Positions 42,187-52,141 of a DNA stretch of 64,000 bases are shown piece after piece. The stretch is taken from NCBI RefSeq assembly GCF_001440415.1, contig NZ_LLYA01000135.1:1-64000 (forward strand), read 5' to 3'. Positions within the stretch are counted from its first letter, which is position 1. The number at the start of each line of letters is the position of its first letter. The notes below the pieces were generated by a model. It searched no databases and was not told the DNA's origin. It saw only the letters and a list, made by a program, of their open reading frames with translations. The translations under genes were made by a program, and so were the position numbers. The DNA comes from Bradyrhizobium retamae. Its GTDB lineage: Bacteria > Pseudomonadota > Alphaproteobacteria > Rhizobiales > Xanthobacteraceae.

Positions 42187-44304
42187 ATGCGAGCAAAGCT
42201 GGCGGACAGCGAGGGTTTCATCACCCGAGACGGCGTGAAACTCGCTTACGAAAGCTACGGCGCCGGCGCGGAAACCATTCTGTTTATCCCGCCATGGAGC
42301 ATCGTCCACTCGCGAATCTACAAGGCGCAGCTTCCCTACTTCAGCGAACGTTTCCGCTGCATCGCTTATGATGGCCGCGGCAACGGCAAATCCGATCGAC
42401 CGGAAGACGTCACTGCCTACACGATCGACAACTACGTCGCCGACGCGCTTGCCGTGATGGACGGCCTCGAGGTGGAGCAAGCTATCCTGGTCGGACTTTC
42501 GTTCGGCGGGTTGCTCGCCTCCATTCTCGCCGCCTATCACCCGACGCGTGTGCGGGCAGCCATCCTCGCCGGCACGGTCTCGACCATCGGACCTGCGCAC
42601 CAGGCAAGATTTGCGGCCTCGCATTTTCTCGCCGAGAGAGACAGTTACGACGGCTGGAACAAGTTCAACCGTGACTATTGGCTGACGAGTTACCCTGATT
42701 TCGCGGAGTTCTTCGTTCGCAACATCTGCAGCGAGCCGCATTCGACCAAACAGATCGAGGACGGGGTCCGTTGGGCTGCCGAGACGGATGGACCAACCCT
42801 GATCAAAACCGTCGAAGCGCGAAACATTCCTCCCCAATTCGATGTCAGCGCGGAAATGTATCGCAGCATCCGCTGCCCGGTTCTGTTCATCCACGGCGAC
42901 AACGACCAAATTCAGCCCTGCGAGCGCGCCCGGGCGGCCCACGCCGCGGTGAGCGGCTCGGAGTTCGTAACGATCAGAGGCGGCGGTCATAACCCTCTCG
43001 GCCGGTATCCGGCCAAGGCGAACGCGCTGATCAACGACTTCATCGATCGCCGGCTCGCCATCCGCCCGCTTGCACGTGAGGCCCTGCCGCACAGTGCACG
43101 CCAGAAGCGCGCCCTCTATCTTTCCTCGCCGATCGGCCTCGGCCATGGCCGCCGGGACATCGCCATCGCCCGCGAGCTGCGCAAGCTTCATCCTGACCTC
43201 ACGGTGGACTGGCTGGCGCAAGATCCGGTCACGCGTCTGCTGGAGGCCGGCAACGAACATGTCCATCCGCTAAGTGCAAGGTTGGCGAGCGAAACGCGGC
43301 ATATCGAGCTCGAAAGCGGCGAACACGAATTGCACTGCTTTCAGGCTCTCCGCCGCATGGACGAGGTGCTGATCAAAAACTTCATGATCTTCCAGGACGC
43401 CGTCGAGCAAGGCGCTTACGACATGGTGATTGCGGACGAGGCCTGGGATATCGATCACTACTGGCACGAGCATCCCGAGCTGAAAAAGGCAAAACTCGTC
43501 TGGTTGACCGACTTCGTCGGCTACGTGCCGATGCCGTCCGGCGGCAAACATGAGGCGCTGCTGACGACCGACTACAATGCCGAGATGATCGAGCATATCG
43601 AGCAGCATCCTGGCGTGCGCGATCGAGCGATTTTCGTGGGCCACCCTGAAGACGTGGTGCCGCTATCGTTCGGTGCGGATCTGCCCCTGATGCGTGATTG
43701 GGTACCGAGGCACTTCGATTTCGCCGGCTACGTCATCGGCGAGCACCCCCAAACCTTCGGCAGCCGCCAATTTCTTCGCGAAGCGCTTGGCTACCGGAAC
43801 GGCGAACAGATTTGCATCGTCACCGTCGGCGGATCGGGGATCGGGGCTCACCTGATCAAGCGCGTCCTGCAGGCCTATCCCATCGTGAAAGCCAAGCTGC
43901 CGGCGTTGCGCATGGTGGTGGTCGCCGGTCCCCGCATTGATCCGGCGTCGCTGCGCGCGCCGGAGGGCGTCGAGATACGGTCGTTCGTCGCCGATCTCGA
44001 CCGGCACCTTGCTGCATGTGACCTGGCGCTGGTTCAGGGCGGGCTCACCACATGCATGGAGCTCGCTGCCGCCGGGACGCCGTTTGTCTATTTTCCGCTG
44101 CGAAACCATTTCGAGCAGAACTTTCACGTCGCCCACCGGCTCCGCCGCTATGGCGCAGGCATCCAAATGGACTTCGCTTCGTCAACCCCCGATATGATCG
44201 CCGACGCCATGATTTTGGCCATGTCGAGGCCGGATAGACCGAAACCGGTCGAAGCCGATGGTGCGAGACGCGCAGCCGCCATGATCGGTGAGCTGTTGGC
44301 ATAA
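42187..44304 (+). CDS. Alpha/beta-hydrolase fused to a GT-B glycosyltransferase
   Basis: A 705-residue two-domain protein. Residues 1-300 are an alpha/beta hydrolase with nucleophile S105 (LVGLSFGG), acid D238 (HGDNDQ) and H268 (GGGHNPLG). From about 308 a glycosyltransferase of the MurG/UGT type begins with SSPIGLGHGRRDIAIARELR. Its C-terminal half has the nucleotide-sugar signature VQGGLTTCMELAAAGTPFVY and FPLRNHFEQNFHVAHRLRRY. Both halves look intact. The order hydrolase-then-transferase suggests sequential action on one substrate, perhaps in detoxification or specialised metabolism; the substrate is unknown. Confidence 0.82.
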   Translation: MRAKLADSEGFITRDGVKLAYESYGAGAETILFIPPWSIVHSRIYKAQLPYFSERFRCIAYDGRGNGKSDRPEDVTAYTIDNYVADALAVMDGLEVEQAILVGLSFGGLLASILAAYHPTRVRAAILAGTVSTIGPAHQARFAASHFLAERDSYDGWNKFNRDYWLTSYPDFAEFFVRNICSEPHSTKQIEDGVRWAAETDGPTLIKTVEARNIPPQFDVSAEMYRSIRCPVLFIHGDNDQIQPCERARAAHAAVSGSEFVTIRGGGHNPLGRYPAKANALINDFIDRRLAIRPLAREALPHSARQKRALYLSSPIGLGHGRRDIAIARELRKLHPDLTVDWLAQDPVTRLLEAGNEHVHPLSARLASETRHIELESGEHELHCFQALRRMDEVLIKNFMIFQDAVEQGAYDMVIADEAWDIDHYWHEHPELKKAKLVWLTDFVGYVPMPSGGKHEALLTTDYNAEMIEHIEQHPGVRDRAIFVGHPEDVVPLSFGADLPLMRDWVPRHFDFAGYVIGEHPQTFGSRQFLREALGYRNGEQICIVTVGGSGIGAHLIKRVLQAYPIVKAKLPALRMVVVAGPRIDPASLRAPEGVEIRSFVADLDRHLAACDLALVQGGLTTCMELAAAGTPFVYFPLRNHFEQNFHVAHRLRRYGAGIQMDFASSTPDMIADAMILAMSRPDRPKPVEADGARRAAAMIGELLA

Positions 44305-44325
44305 CCGGCCCGGAACCGACGCCAG

Positions 44326-44754
44326 TTATTTCCGGTAAACATTGCTCGGATCGAACTGCCGGTCGGCATCGACGAACGTCAGCAGCGCACCGCCCCCGGC
44401 GGCGTCGATCTTGCGGTAGAAGCAGGAATGCCGCCCGGTGTGACACGCCGCGCCCTGCTGCTCGACGCGAATCCAGATGGCATCCTGGTCGCAATCAACG
44501 CGTATCTCGACCACGCGCTGGGTCTGGCCTGACGTCTCACCTTTTCGCCACAACGCATTGCGGGACCGGCTGAAGTACCAGGCGTCGCCGCTTTCGATCG
44601 TCTTGCGCAGGGCTTCGTCGTTCATGTGCGCGACCATCAGGACCTCGCCGGTCGCAGCATCGGTGGCAACGCAGGTCACGAGACCGGACGCGTCGAACTT
44701 GGGCTGGAAGGTCAGCCCCTCCTCGCGCTCATTGGTCGTTGCGGATGTGGACAC
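44326..44754 (-). CDS. hisI: Phosphoribosyl-AMP cyclohydrolase
   Basis: A 142-residue protein with the family motifs [50 protein letters not shown] and [11 protein letters not shown], including the zinc-binding cysteines. It catalyses the third step of histidine biosynthesis. It lacks the HisE pyrophosphatase domain, which is usually separate in this group. It follows folE in the same direction. Confidence 0.94.
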   Translation of the reverse strand: MSTSATTNEREEGLTFQPKFDASGLVTCVATDAATGEVLMVAHMNDEALRKTIESGDAWYFSRSRNALWRKGETSGQTQRVVEIRVDCDQDAIWIRVEQQGAACHTGRHSCFYRKIDAAGGGALLTFVDADRQFDPSNVYRK

Positions 44755-44785
44755 GACAGGGCCTCGCGGAGAAATTTCGGCGAGG

Positions 44786-45508
44786 CTACCGGTTGGACCC
44801 TCGCACCAGGGACAGGAAACGCGCCTGCTCCGCGGGATTATCGCGGAACATGCCGGTAAAGCGGCTGGTGAACGTCATCGCGCCATGCTTGGCGACGCCG
44901 CGCACCGACATGCAGGTATGCTCCGCCTCGATCAGCACGGCAACGCCGCGGGGTTTCAGCACCTCGTCGATCGCAGCCGCGATCTGGGCCGTCAGGTGCT
45001 CCTGGGTCTGCAGGCGGCGGGCGAAGATATCGGTGAGCCGAGCCAGCTTCGACAATCCGACCACCCGCTCCACCGGCGTATAGGCGATATGCGCCTTGCC
45101 GTAGAACGGCATCATGTGATGCTCGCATTGCGAGGTGAATTCGATGTCGCGGACCAGGACAAAGTCGTCATAGCCGGCGGTTTCGCCAAAGGTGCGGTCC
45201 AGCACCTCGGCCGGGCACTGATGATAGCCCTGATAGAGCTCGTCGAAGGCTTCGACCACGCGGCGGGGCGTATCCAGCAAACCCTCGCGATCGGGGTTTT
45301 CGCCGATATAGCTGAGCAGCGTGTGCACGGCGTGTTCGGCCTCGGCGCGCGACGGGCGCGGCAGGTCGGCGCGGACGGCAGCGGCCAGGAACTCGGCCGG
45401 ATCGAGCTCGGCCGGGCGGGTTTCCGGGGCCACATCGGGCGATTTCACTTCGGAAGGCTTCAAATCGGAAGGCTTGCTAGGGCGGAGGGATTTGATCAAT
45501 GCGTCCAT
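44786..45508 (-). CDS. folE: GTP cyclohydrolase I
   Basis: A 240-residue protein. The zinc and active-site segments [28 protein letters not shown] and [16 protein letters not shown] are all present. It converts GTP to 7,8-dihydroneopterin triphosphate for folate synthesis. The N-terminus has a 35-residue Lys/Pro-rich extension. The start at 45508 is fixed by GGAGAAGAC; the longer frame to 45625 lacks a better site. Confidence 0.94.
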   Translation of the reverse strand: MDALIKSLRPSKPSDLKPSEVKSPDVAPETRPAELDPAEFLAAAVRADLPRPSRAEAEHAVHTLLSYIGENPDREGLLDTPRRVVEAFDELYQGYHQCPAEVLDRTFGETAGYDDFVLVRDIEFTSQCEHHMMPFYGKAHIAYTPVERVVGLSKLARLTDIFARRLQTQEHLTAQIAAAIDEVLKPRGVAVLIEAEHTCMSVRGVAKHGAMTFTSRFTGMFRDNPAEQARFLSLVRGSNR

Positions 45509-45752
45509 GTCTTCTCCGTTCGACCGGCCTGCAGAGACCGGAGTGTCACCGGGCAGACGGGGCGGTTTTGCCGCCGGGCGCCTGAGTCCCATCCACAACA
45601 CGCGGACGGCCGAACTGGTTTCCATGACTGGTCCATGTCCGTCCGCCTACGGCAAACGGCCGGGCTGTTTTTCCGCCGTTCCTGTCCATATATAGGACGA
45701 TGAAACCCAGCCGCCAAGGGCGCTCGGATCGCCGCCCGGGACACCGATTCTC

Positions 45753-46202
45753 ATGCTGAACGACATCTACAACAAGCGGATCATTGAATTGGCGGGTAAT
45801 ATCCCCCGCCTCGGTCGCCTTCCCGACCCCCACGCCAGCGCCACCGCCCATTCCAAGCTGTGCGGCTCGACCGTCAAGGTCGACCTCAAGATGGACGGGC
45901 CCGTGGTCAGCGACTTCGCCCATGACGTGAAGGCCTGCGCGCTCGGACAAGCCTCCTCCTCGATCATGGCAAGCCATGTAGTGGGCTCGACGGCTAGCGA
46001 GTTACGTGAATTGCGAGAAACCGTGCGCAAAATGTTGAAGGAAAACGGCGGTCCCCCGCAGGGCAAATGGGCCGACATCGCCCTGCTCGAGCCGGTGCGC
46101 GACTACAAGGCCCGCCACGCCTCGACCATGCTGACATTCGACGCCGTGGTCGACGCTATCGGCCAGATCGAAGCCAAGGCAAAGCAGCCGGCGCAGGCGT
46201 GA
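45753..46202 (+). CDS. IscU/NifU-like iron-sulfur scaffold protein
   Basis: A 149-residue protein of the IscU/SufU fold with KLCGSTV and KACALGQASSSIM, the first two cluster-ligand cysteines. The third cysteine is not present; the corresponding region reads KARHASTMLTF, so a histidine may replace it. It is divergent from folE; the same neighbourhood with folE, hisI and yidD is found in related rhizobia. Confidence 0.83.
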   Translation: MLNDIYNKRIIELAGNIPRLGRLPDPHASATAHSKLCGSTVKVDLKMDGPVVSDFAHDVKACALGQASSSIMASHVVGSTASELRELRETVRKMLKENGGPPQGKWADIALLEPVRDYKARHASTMLTFDAVVDAIGQIEAKAKQPAQA

Positions 46203-46231
46203 GCCCAGTCACCACCGTCACGGCGTACTGG

Positions 46232-46259
46232 ATCATCCGCTTTCGCTTTCGCGGATGAT
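46232..46259. terminator. Palindrome between convergent genes
   Basis: Perfect 9-bp stem ATCATCCGC/GCGGATGAT with a 10-base loop, between the IscU-like gene and the periplasmic Clp-like gene. There is no T-run, so it may be a weak bidirectional terminator or a copy of a dispersed palindrome. Confidence 0.4.
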
Positions 46260-46283
46260 GACCACCGTGGGATGGGATGCAGC

Positions 46284-47222
46284 CTATTTCTGTTGCGGCT
46301 GATTCTGTTGCGGCTGAGCCGCCTGCGCCGGCGCAGAGCCACCTGTCGGAACCGCGGCTTCGGCGGTCTTGGTCGACTTGCCCGACTGCGACTGCGCGTC
46401 GCCCTCCATCACGGAACTGATGAAGCGATCCTGCGGCTTGGAAGGCTTCGCCTCGGCCATCGGTACCGACGCATTGTCCTGCGGGAACACATCGGCGACC
46501 GCATCGGTCGTGATCAGATTGGCCAGGCGCAATTCGCCGCGCGACAATTCATGCAGATCTTCCCACGGCGGCACGCTGAGCGCGAGCGACAGCAGATCGC
46601 CGGTGCCGCCCATGTCGAAAGTGTATTTCGTGAGGCGGCCGATGTCGCGTTGCACGATCATCAGATCCTGCGCGCTATAGCTGGCGGCCCTGGCGTCGTC
46701 GGCACGATCGCCCATCCATATCTGGTGCACGCGGACATGTGCGGCGGGTGGCACGTAACGTGTCTTGCCCGACAGCAGCAGGAACACGCACATCGACTCG
46801 CAATGGGCTTCCGGCACGACGCTCACGCGTTCGCCTTGCGGGGTCCGCGTGCGCACCGTGGTGCCAACGGTCGTCAGCGCGCCAAGGCTGCGGAACCGCC
46901 GGCCAAGCGCGATGGAATCGTTCACCGAGCCGCCGCTGGAATCCAGCACGATGGTCGCGCCCGCGAGCTGGCGACCCTTGGCGAATTCGTCGAACTCCCG
47001 CGGGCTATCTGATGTGACGATGCCGACGGCCGAGACCCAGCCCCTGCAATCCGGCTGGCATGCATTCCACTTGAAATGCATCGGCTGTTTGCGTTCTTCG
47101 AGGGTACCACCAGCATACGCCGAGTCACCCAGCACTGTGATCGCGCCCGGCAATGCGAGGCAAAAGGCGGTGGCACCGAGAAGGGCCCAGCCGCGAAGTT
47201 TCAGCGACGTCTCAAACCTCAA
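46284..47222 (-). CDS. Periplasmic Clp-protease-like protein
   Basis: A 312-residue protein with a signal peptide and a crotonase/ClpP-like core: TIVLDSSGGSVNDSIALGRR, AHCESMCVFLLLSGKTRYVP and AHVRVHQIWMGDRADD. These resemble the glycine-rich, serine and histidine regions of ClpP-like folds; whether it is an active protease is not certain. The C-terminal 40 residues are Gln/Ala/Pro-rich. The start is uncertain: TTG at 47222 has GGAAGG seven bases upstream, TTG at 47240 is an alternative. Confidence 0.68.
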   Translation of the reverse strand: MRFETSLKLRGWALLGATAFCLALPGAITVLGDSAYAGGTLEERKQPMHFKWNACQPDCRGWVSAVGIVTSDSPREFDEFAKGRQLAGATIVLDSSGGSVNDSIALGRRFRSLGALTTVGTTVRTRTPQGERVSVVPEAHCESMCVFLLLSGKTRYVPPAAHVRVHQIWMGDRADDARAASYSAQDLMIVQRDIGRLTKYTFDMGGTGDLLSLALSVPPWEDLHELSRGELRLANLITTDAVADVFPQDNASVPMAEAKPSKPQDRFISSVMEGDAQSQSGKSTKTAEAAVPTGGSAPAQAAQPQQNQPQQK

Positions 47223-47457
47223 TTTGGTTCCTTCCCCCAAGCCCCGTTTACGACTAGTGGCAATGGCCCCGTCTTAGCGCGAGATGATTCTGTCATCGAT
47301 CCGTATGAAAACGGTAACTGTGCTGACGTGTGTCGTCCATAATACCTTGGCTTGGTGCGCCGCATTGCAGTGCGATAATTCCTAAGTGTGGCTAAATATC
47401 TGCAGGAATTGAGTTCCTTGCTTGGGAACCCCCGCAAGACTACGTACATAGTGCTGC

Positions 47458-47811
47458 ATGGCATCGGCAGGTCCTTCATCGTCACAGCGAAAACAATGCA
47501 CGGATTGTGCCAGCATTGCCCGTCGTCTGCCGCGCAATGCCGGACGCGCACTGATATGGATCTATCGGCATTCGCTGTCGCTGCTGGTCGGCTACAACTG
47601 CCGGCATCTGCCGACATGCTCGGTGTATGGCGACGAAGCGATCGAACGTTTCGGTTTGTGGGGCGGCGGCTGGATGACGCTGGCGCGGCTGTTGCGCTGC
47701 CATCCCTGGGGCACGTCCGGGATCGACAACGTGCCGCTCACTGCACCTCCGGAAGCGCGATGGTATCTGCCGTGGCGCTACGGACGCTGGCGCGGCGTCA
47801 ACCCTTCCTGA
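47458..47811 (+). CDS. yidD: Membrane protein insertion efficiency factor YidD
   Basis: A 117-residue protein with the YidD core: IWIYRHSLSLLVGYNCRHLP, TCSVYGDEAIERFGLWGGGW and RLLRCHPWGTSGIDNVP. The conserved cysteines are present. It assists YidC-dependent insertion of inner-membrane proteins. Here it is away from rpmH-rnpA, as is usual in rhizobia. Confidence 0.9.
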   Translation: MASAGPSSSQRKQCTDCASIARRLPRNAGRALIWIYRHSLSLLVGYNCRHLPTCSVYGDEAIERFGLWGGGWMTLARLLRCHPWGTSGIDNVPLTAPPEARWYLPWRYGRWRGVNPS

Positions 47812-47836
47812 GTACGACGCTCGCAGCGATTGCGGC

Positions 47837-49081
47837 TTAGCGCCAGACGAAGAACCCGCCGCCCCATGGCTGTGGTCCGCCCCATTGCTGCGATCCGATA
47901 TTCGCAGGCGGCCGCGGCCTGCGCGGGCGCTGTGGCGGTGGCGGCGGCGCCTCCGCCGATGCCGTGGCGTCGATAGCGGGCGATCCATCGTCCGGCAATC
48001 TCACCGACAGCAGCACATTCGTTTCCGGCGTACGCCAGCGATAGCCGATGCCGAAATCGATCGGCTGTGCGCGACGGAACAGTGCAGCATATGACTCCTG
48101 GTAACGCCCCGCGAATTCGTCGATCGGTCCCAGATAACGCCCGAATGGGAACAAGCGCCATTTCTTCGTGCTGTAGTAAGCGAGCGGGATTCCAGAATCG
48201 TCCTGGATGATGGTGGCGCTGTTATTGAGCAGGAAGTCGCGCACCGTGGTGAAGTTGCCGGAGTGCAGCAGATAGGACGCGCTCTTGACCAGGCTGTTGC
48301 CGGGCGCGAGCGTCGCACAAAATTTCAGGAAACCGCTCGCCTTGACGCCGGAGTTGGATAGATCGGTCGAGAAATAATACAGCGTCTTTTCCTGACCCTC
48401 GGGGTCCACGAAGATGATGCGCACGCCGCGCACGGCATTCGGCCCGGGATTTTCGCCTGCGAAATACGCTGCACCCTTGTCGTCCAGCGAGATCGGACTG
48501 ACGCCCTTCACGGTCATGCCCGAGCGAGCCAGAAACACATAGAGAATCGGCAAGGTGCCGCTGATCTGGCCCGCCTGCAGATCGGTCTTCATCTGCTTGG
48601 TGATGAAAAAGCTGAAGCTCAGGATCGAACTGAGCGAACGTTCGACGTTGTAGAGCGCGGACGCAATGCCGCCGCGCGGCAAGACCGTCAGGTCGGGCAC
48701 AGAGCCAACCGGCTCGAGCGCACTCAGCACGTAGGTCGAGGCCTTGGAATAGAAAGCGTTCGCATAGAGAATATCCGGGCCTGAGAACATGTAGAACATG
48801 GTCGGCCGCGGCGCAGCCAGATTGGTTTCCGCCCAGGCGCGGATCCGCGACAACTGGCGCTGCTCAAGCTGGCCGAACGCGGTGTCGAAGAATTTGGCGT
48901 GCCGTTGCCAGGCGGGATCTTTGGTGAGCGGCACCAGCGGCGAGTCCGCCGAGGGCATCAGCCCCGCGAGAAATTTCGCGGTGTCGTCCACCGTTGCGGT
49001 TTGGGCACGGACGGCAGCCACGGCCGCCAGCAGCATGACAGCAGCAAGCGTCGCCGTTCTCATACAGTGCAGCATGCTCAT
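47837..49081 (-). CDS. Hypothetical exported protein
   Basis: A 414-residue protein with a signal peptide (MRTATLAAVMLLAAVAAVRA). The mature domain (PTMFYMFSGPDILYANAFYS, YYSTKKWRLFPFGRYLGPID) is of unknown family and the C-terminus is Pro/Arg-rich. The start overlaps the permease stop by ATGA, so the two are translationally coupled. Confidence 0.72.
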   Translation of the reverse strand: MSMLHCMRTATLAAVMLLAAVAAVRAQTATVDDTAKFLAGLMPSADSPLVPLTKDPAWQRHAKFFDTAFGQLEQRQLSRIRAWAETNLAAPRPTMFYMFSGPDILYANAFYSKASTYVLSALEPVGSVPDLTVLPRGGIASALYNVERSLSSILSFSFFITKQMKTDLQAGQISGTLPILYVFLARSGMTVKGVSPISLDDKGAAYFAGENPGPNAVRGVRIIFVDPEGQEKTLYYFSTDLSNSGVKASGFLKFCATLAPGNSLVKSASYLLHSGNFTTVRDFLLNNSATIIQDDSGIPLAYYSTKKWRLFPFGRYLGPIDEFAGRYQESYAALFRRAQPIDFGIGYRWRTPETNVLLSVRLPDDGSPAIDATASAEAPPPPPQRPRRPRPPANIGSQQWGGPQPWGGGFFVWR

Positions 49082-50448
49082 TCGCGACCCGTTGCGGCCA
49101 CGGCGACTTGATCTGCCCGCTTGCGGAAGACGGCGTAGATCAAGAGACCTGAAAACATGATCAAAAGGCCCAGCATCGACTGCAACGGCCGTTCGGTCAG
49201 AAGGTAGTACATCATGAACCCGGTCACGGCCAGGAAAACCACAGGGGTTACCGGGTATCCCCAGGCACGGTAGGGCCGCGGCAGGTACGGCTGCGTGATG
49301 CGCAGCTTGATCACCCCGAGCACGGTAAAGAACGAGCAGAACAGCAGCGCGAACTGGATGAAGTCGAGCACCGCCTCGAAGCTTCGCGTAAGCAGCATCA
49401 GGCTCGCGACCGTGAGCTGAAACAGAATGGCGTAGGCCGGCGCGCCGCTGGCCGACCGGCTGGCGAACGGCCGCAGCACCGGAATGTCCTCGCCCATCGT
49501 CATCATGACGCGCGGACCGATCCACATCATCGCGCTGATCGAGGAGATCAGCCCGAAGCAGATCATCGCGCCGACGATGCGGCCGCCGAGCTCGCCGAAG
49601 ATGTAGCTGCCGGAGATGCGGGCGACGTCGAGCTGGCCCGCAAGCTTGTCGATCGGCGCGGTATGCAGGAACACGGCGTTGAGCGCGACATACAGCACGA
49701 GCACGATTAGTGTTCCGATCAGCATCGCCCGCGGCACGTTGCGCTCCGGCGACCTCACCTCGCCGATAATGTAAGTTGCCGCGTTCCACCCTGAGAACGA
49801 GTACATCACGAACACCAGGCTGATCGCGAACGGTGCGCTGACGATATGGGTGAAGTCGGACGCCGATGGCGCGAACGATACCGGCTGCGCGGTGCCGATC
49901 ACGAAGCCGCAGACCAGGAAGGCTACGATCAGCACCACCTTCAGGATGGTCGCGACCAGTTGAAAGGTCGAGGAGTGCCTGATGCCGGCGAGTTGCACCA
50001 GCGACACCAGCCAGACCACGCCGATCGCAAGTGCCAGCGGCGGCGTGTTGGGCAGCACCGATTTGCCGTACTCGCCAAACGCCATGGCGGCGAGCGCCAC
50101 TGGCGCTGCAAAGCCGACCGTCGCCGACACCCAGCCCGCCACAAAACCGAAGGCCGGGTGATAGGCCCGACCGAGAAAGTTGTACTCACCGCTCGAGCGC
50201 GGAAACATCGCGCCGAGCTCGCCGTAGGAAAACACCCCGCACAACGCGACGATGCCGCCGACCGTCCACAGCAGCAGGATGGAAAAGCCCGAGGGGATGT
50301 CCTTGACCTGAAAGCCGAGGCTGGTGAAGACGCCGACACCAACCATATCGGCAACTACGATGGCAACCGCCACCAAAGGCGAAACGGTGGAGCCGCTGCC
50401 AGACCGCGAGCCAGGCCAGGCCGGGCTTCCCGTTTCAGATGCCGCCAT
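49078..50448 (-). CDS. APC-family amino acid permease
   Basis: A 456-residue membrane protein with about 12 helices. The glycine-rich first helix (VADMVGVGVFTSLGFQVKD) and SYGELGAMFPRSSGEYNFLG are typical of the amino acid-polyamine-organocation superfamily. The substrate is not determined. The coupled exported protein downstream may bind or modify the substrate. Confidence 0.88.
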   Translation of the reverse strand: MAASETGSPAWPGSRSGSGSTVSPLVAVAIVVADMVGVGVFTSLGFQVKDIPSGFSILLLWTVGGIVALCGVFSYGELGAMFPRSSGEYNFLGRAYHPAFGFVAGWVSATVGFAAPVALAAMAFGEYGKSVLPNTPPLALAIGVVWLVSLVQLAGIRHSSTFQLVATILKVVLIVAFLVCGFVIGTAQPVSFAPSASDFTHIVSAPFAISLVFVMYSFSGWNAATYIIGEVRSPERNVPRAMLIGTLIVLVLYVALNAVFLHTAPIDKLAGQLDVARISGSYIFGELGGRIVGAMICFGLISSISAMMWIGPRVMMTMGEDIPVLRPFASRSASGAPAYAILFQLTVASLMLLTRSFEAVLDFIQFALLFCSFFTVLGVIKLRITQPYLPRPYRAWGYPVTPVVFLAVTGFMMYYLLTERPLQSMLGLLIMFSGLLIYAVFRKRADQVAVAATGRE

Positions 50449-50741
50449 CTCGGACCGTACCTTCAGCGCCCAGCCAGGAGCTCATCGTGCAGGCTGACGC
50501 CGCTCAATTCAAGCAATGCTAACAAGGGCTTAAACTGAGATACAAAATAGGTTACATGGTACCTCCAGATGCACCGTGCCACTACTGGATTGCGAAAACA
50601 TCGTGGCGATCCCACAATCGCGACACGATTGCATGGTCTCCTTTGGGCTTCCGGATGCGGGGAGTTTTTCCGGACGCTTAACGTCGCCTAAACGCGTGCG
50701 AGCTTACGCCGGTTGACGGTGGATCTTGGGGCATTGGGTGG
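50449..50741. other. Intergenic region before the secreted esterase-like gene
   Basis: About 290 bases of divergent promoter region between the permease and the esterase-like gene. It contains AT-rich stretches but no single consensus promoter stands out and no gene is supported. Confidence 0.35.
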
Positions 50742-52052
50742 ATGGTCGGAGCTAATCCGAATTTCCCGACAGTTGATCGCGCCAGCCGGGCGACGTCTTC
50801 GGCCATGCCGCGCCGTGGGCTGCCCCTGCGATGGCACTGGGCGGCGATGGCCGCGCTGATCGTGCCGCTATCCTTCGTCCTGGTTCAATGCGGCAAGGCG
50901 CCGACCCCGGAAATGCTGGCGGCAAACACCGATGGCGCCAAATCCCGGGCCGCAAAGCCGCAGGCTTCCGCCGACACGTTCGACGACCGTTTCCCCCAGC
51001 CGCAATTCGCCGACCGTTTCCCGACAGCGGGTGAAAGCCTGCCGCAAGTCCAGCGCCAGGTCGCACTGGCGCCGCAGCCGCGCGCGGTGCGTACCGAGCC
51101 GGTGCGGGTCGCCTCGCTGACGCCAACGCTGACGCTACCCCGCAATGAGCGTGAAGAGCTGACCACGCTGGTCAGCATGAAATCCTCCGCCTTCCCTTAT
51201 TTCGGCACTAATCCGCGCTCGGAAGAACCGTTCCTCAACATCGTCAAAGGCGACCGCAAGGGCCATCGCAGCTACAGCGGCAAGGTCTATTGGCAGGACG
51301 AGACCTACAACGACAGCCGCGTGCTGGTACATGTCCCCGAGACATTCGATGTCAGGAAGCCGGGCGTGATCGTGGTGTTCTTCCACGGCAACGGCGCGAC
51401 GCTGGAGCGCGACGTCCGCGACCGCCAGTTAGTGCCGCAGCAAATCTCGGATTCGGGCGTCAACGCCGTGCTGCTCGCCCCGCAAATGGCTGTCAACGCC
51501 GCCGACTCCTCGGCCGGCAAGTTCTGGCAGTCGGGCGGCTTCAAGCGCTTCATCGAGGAGTCAGCAAGCCACCTCGCCCGCCTTCACGGCGATCCGAAAT
51601 CGGCGCAGGCGTTCGCCAACATGCCGATTGTGATCGTCGGCTATAGCGGCGGCTTCCTGCCGACGGCGTGGAGCCTCGAGGTCGGGGGCCTTTCCAACCG
51701 CGTCCGCGGTGTATTCCTGCTCGACGCCGTCTATGGCGAGCTCGACAAGTTCGCGTCGTGGATCGAGAAAAACCGGACCGGCTTCTTCGTCTCTTCGTAT
51801 ACCCGCTACACCAAGCGGCACGATCTGGAGCTGATGCAGATGCTCCGCGACAGGGGCATCACCGTCACCGAGAGCATGGACGGGCCGTTGAGGCCCGGCA
51901 GCGTCGTGTTCGTGCAGACGCCCGACGGCGTCACCCATCGCGATTACGTGACGCAGGCCTGGACCGAGCATCCGGTGAAGGAGGTGCTGGTCAAGATGGC
52001 CGCAACGCCGGCTTTGACGCGGGTCGCCAGCACGCCATACGCCAACCGGTAG
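50742..52052 (+). CDS. Exported or membrane-anchored alpha/beta-hydrolase-like protein
   Basis: A 436-residue protein with one hydrophobic segment at about 33-50 ending FVLVQCGK; the residue before Cys is Gln, not typical of a lipobox. A Pro/Ala linker is followed by an alpha/beta-hydrolase domain with VVFFHGNGATLERDV and the nucleophile elbow IVGYSGGFLPT. The late histidine is not clearly assigned (candidate THRDYV). Substrate unknown. Confidence 0.7.
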   Translation: MVGANPNFPTVDRASRATSSAMPRRGLPLRWHWAAMAALIVPLSFVLVQCGKAPTPEMLAANTDGAKSRAAKPQASADTFDDRFPQPQFADRFPTAGESLPQVQRQVALAPQPRAVRTEPVRVASLTPTLTLPRNEREELTTLVSMKSSAFPYFGTNPRSEEPFLNIVKGDRKGHRSYSGKVYWQDETYNDSRVLVHVPETFDVRKPGVIVVFFHGNGATLERDVRDRQLVPQQISDSGVNAVLLAPQMAVNAADSSAGKFWQSGGFKRFIEESASHLARLHGDPKSAQAFANMPIVIVGYSGGFLPTAWSLEVGGLSNRVRGVFLLDAVYGELDKFASWIEKNRTGFFVSSYTRYTKRHDLELMQMLRDRGITVTESMDGPLRPGSVVFVQTPDGVTHRDYVTQAWTEHPVKEVLVKMAATPALTRVASTPYANR

Positions 52053-52098
52053 CCTCGCCGTACCGTCAGGCTCGCGGTGAGATCTTGTCGCACCCAGA

Positions 52099-52113
52099 TG
52101 TTACGTTATAACA
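52099..52113 (+). promoter_or_regulatory. Zur-box-like palindrome before the aztD-like gene
   Basis: TGTTAC-GTT-ATAACA, one mismatch from the symmetric TGTTAT-N3-ATAACA, within ATGTTA-N5-TAACAT. It lies 28 bases before the ATG. The twin site precedes the TonB receptor at 55791. Confidence 0.68.
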
Positions 52114-52141
52114 TTCCATTTTTCCATCTTACAGGACAGCG

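Noticed and set aside
44761..44786. Terminator between folE and hisI
   Set aside because: A 7-bp inverted repeat GCCTCGC/GCGAGGC is present, but it has no T-run and the two genes are close and in the same direction, so termination is doubtful.
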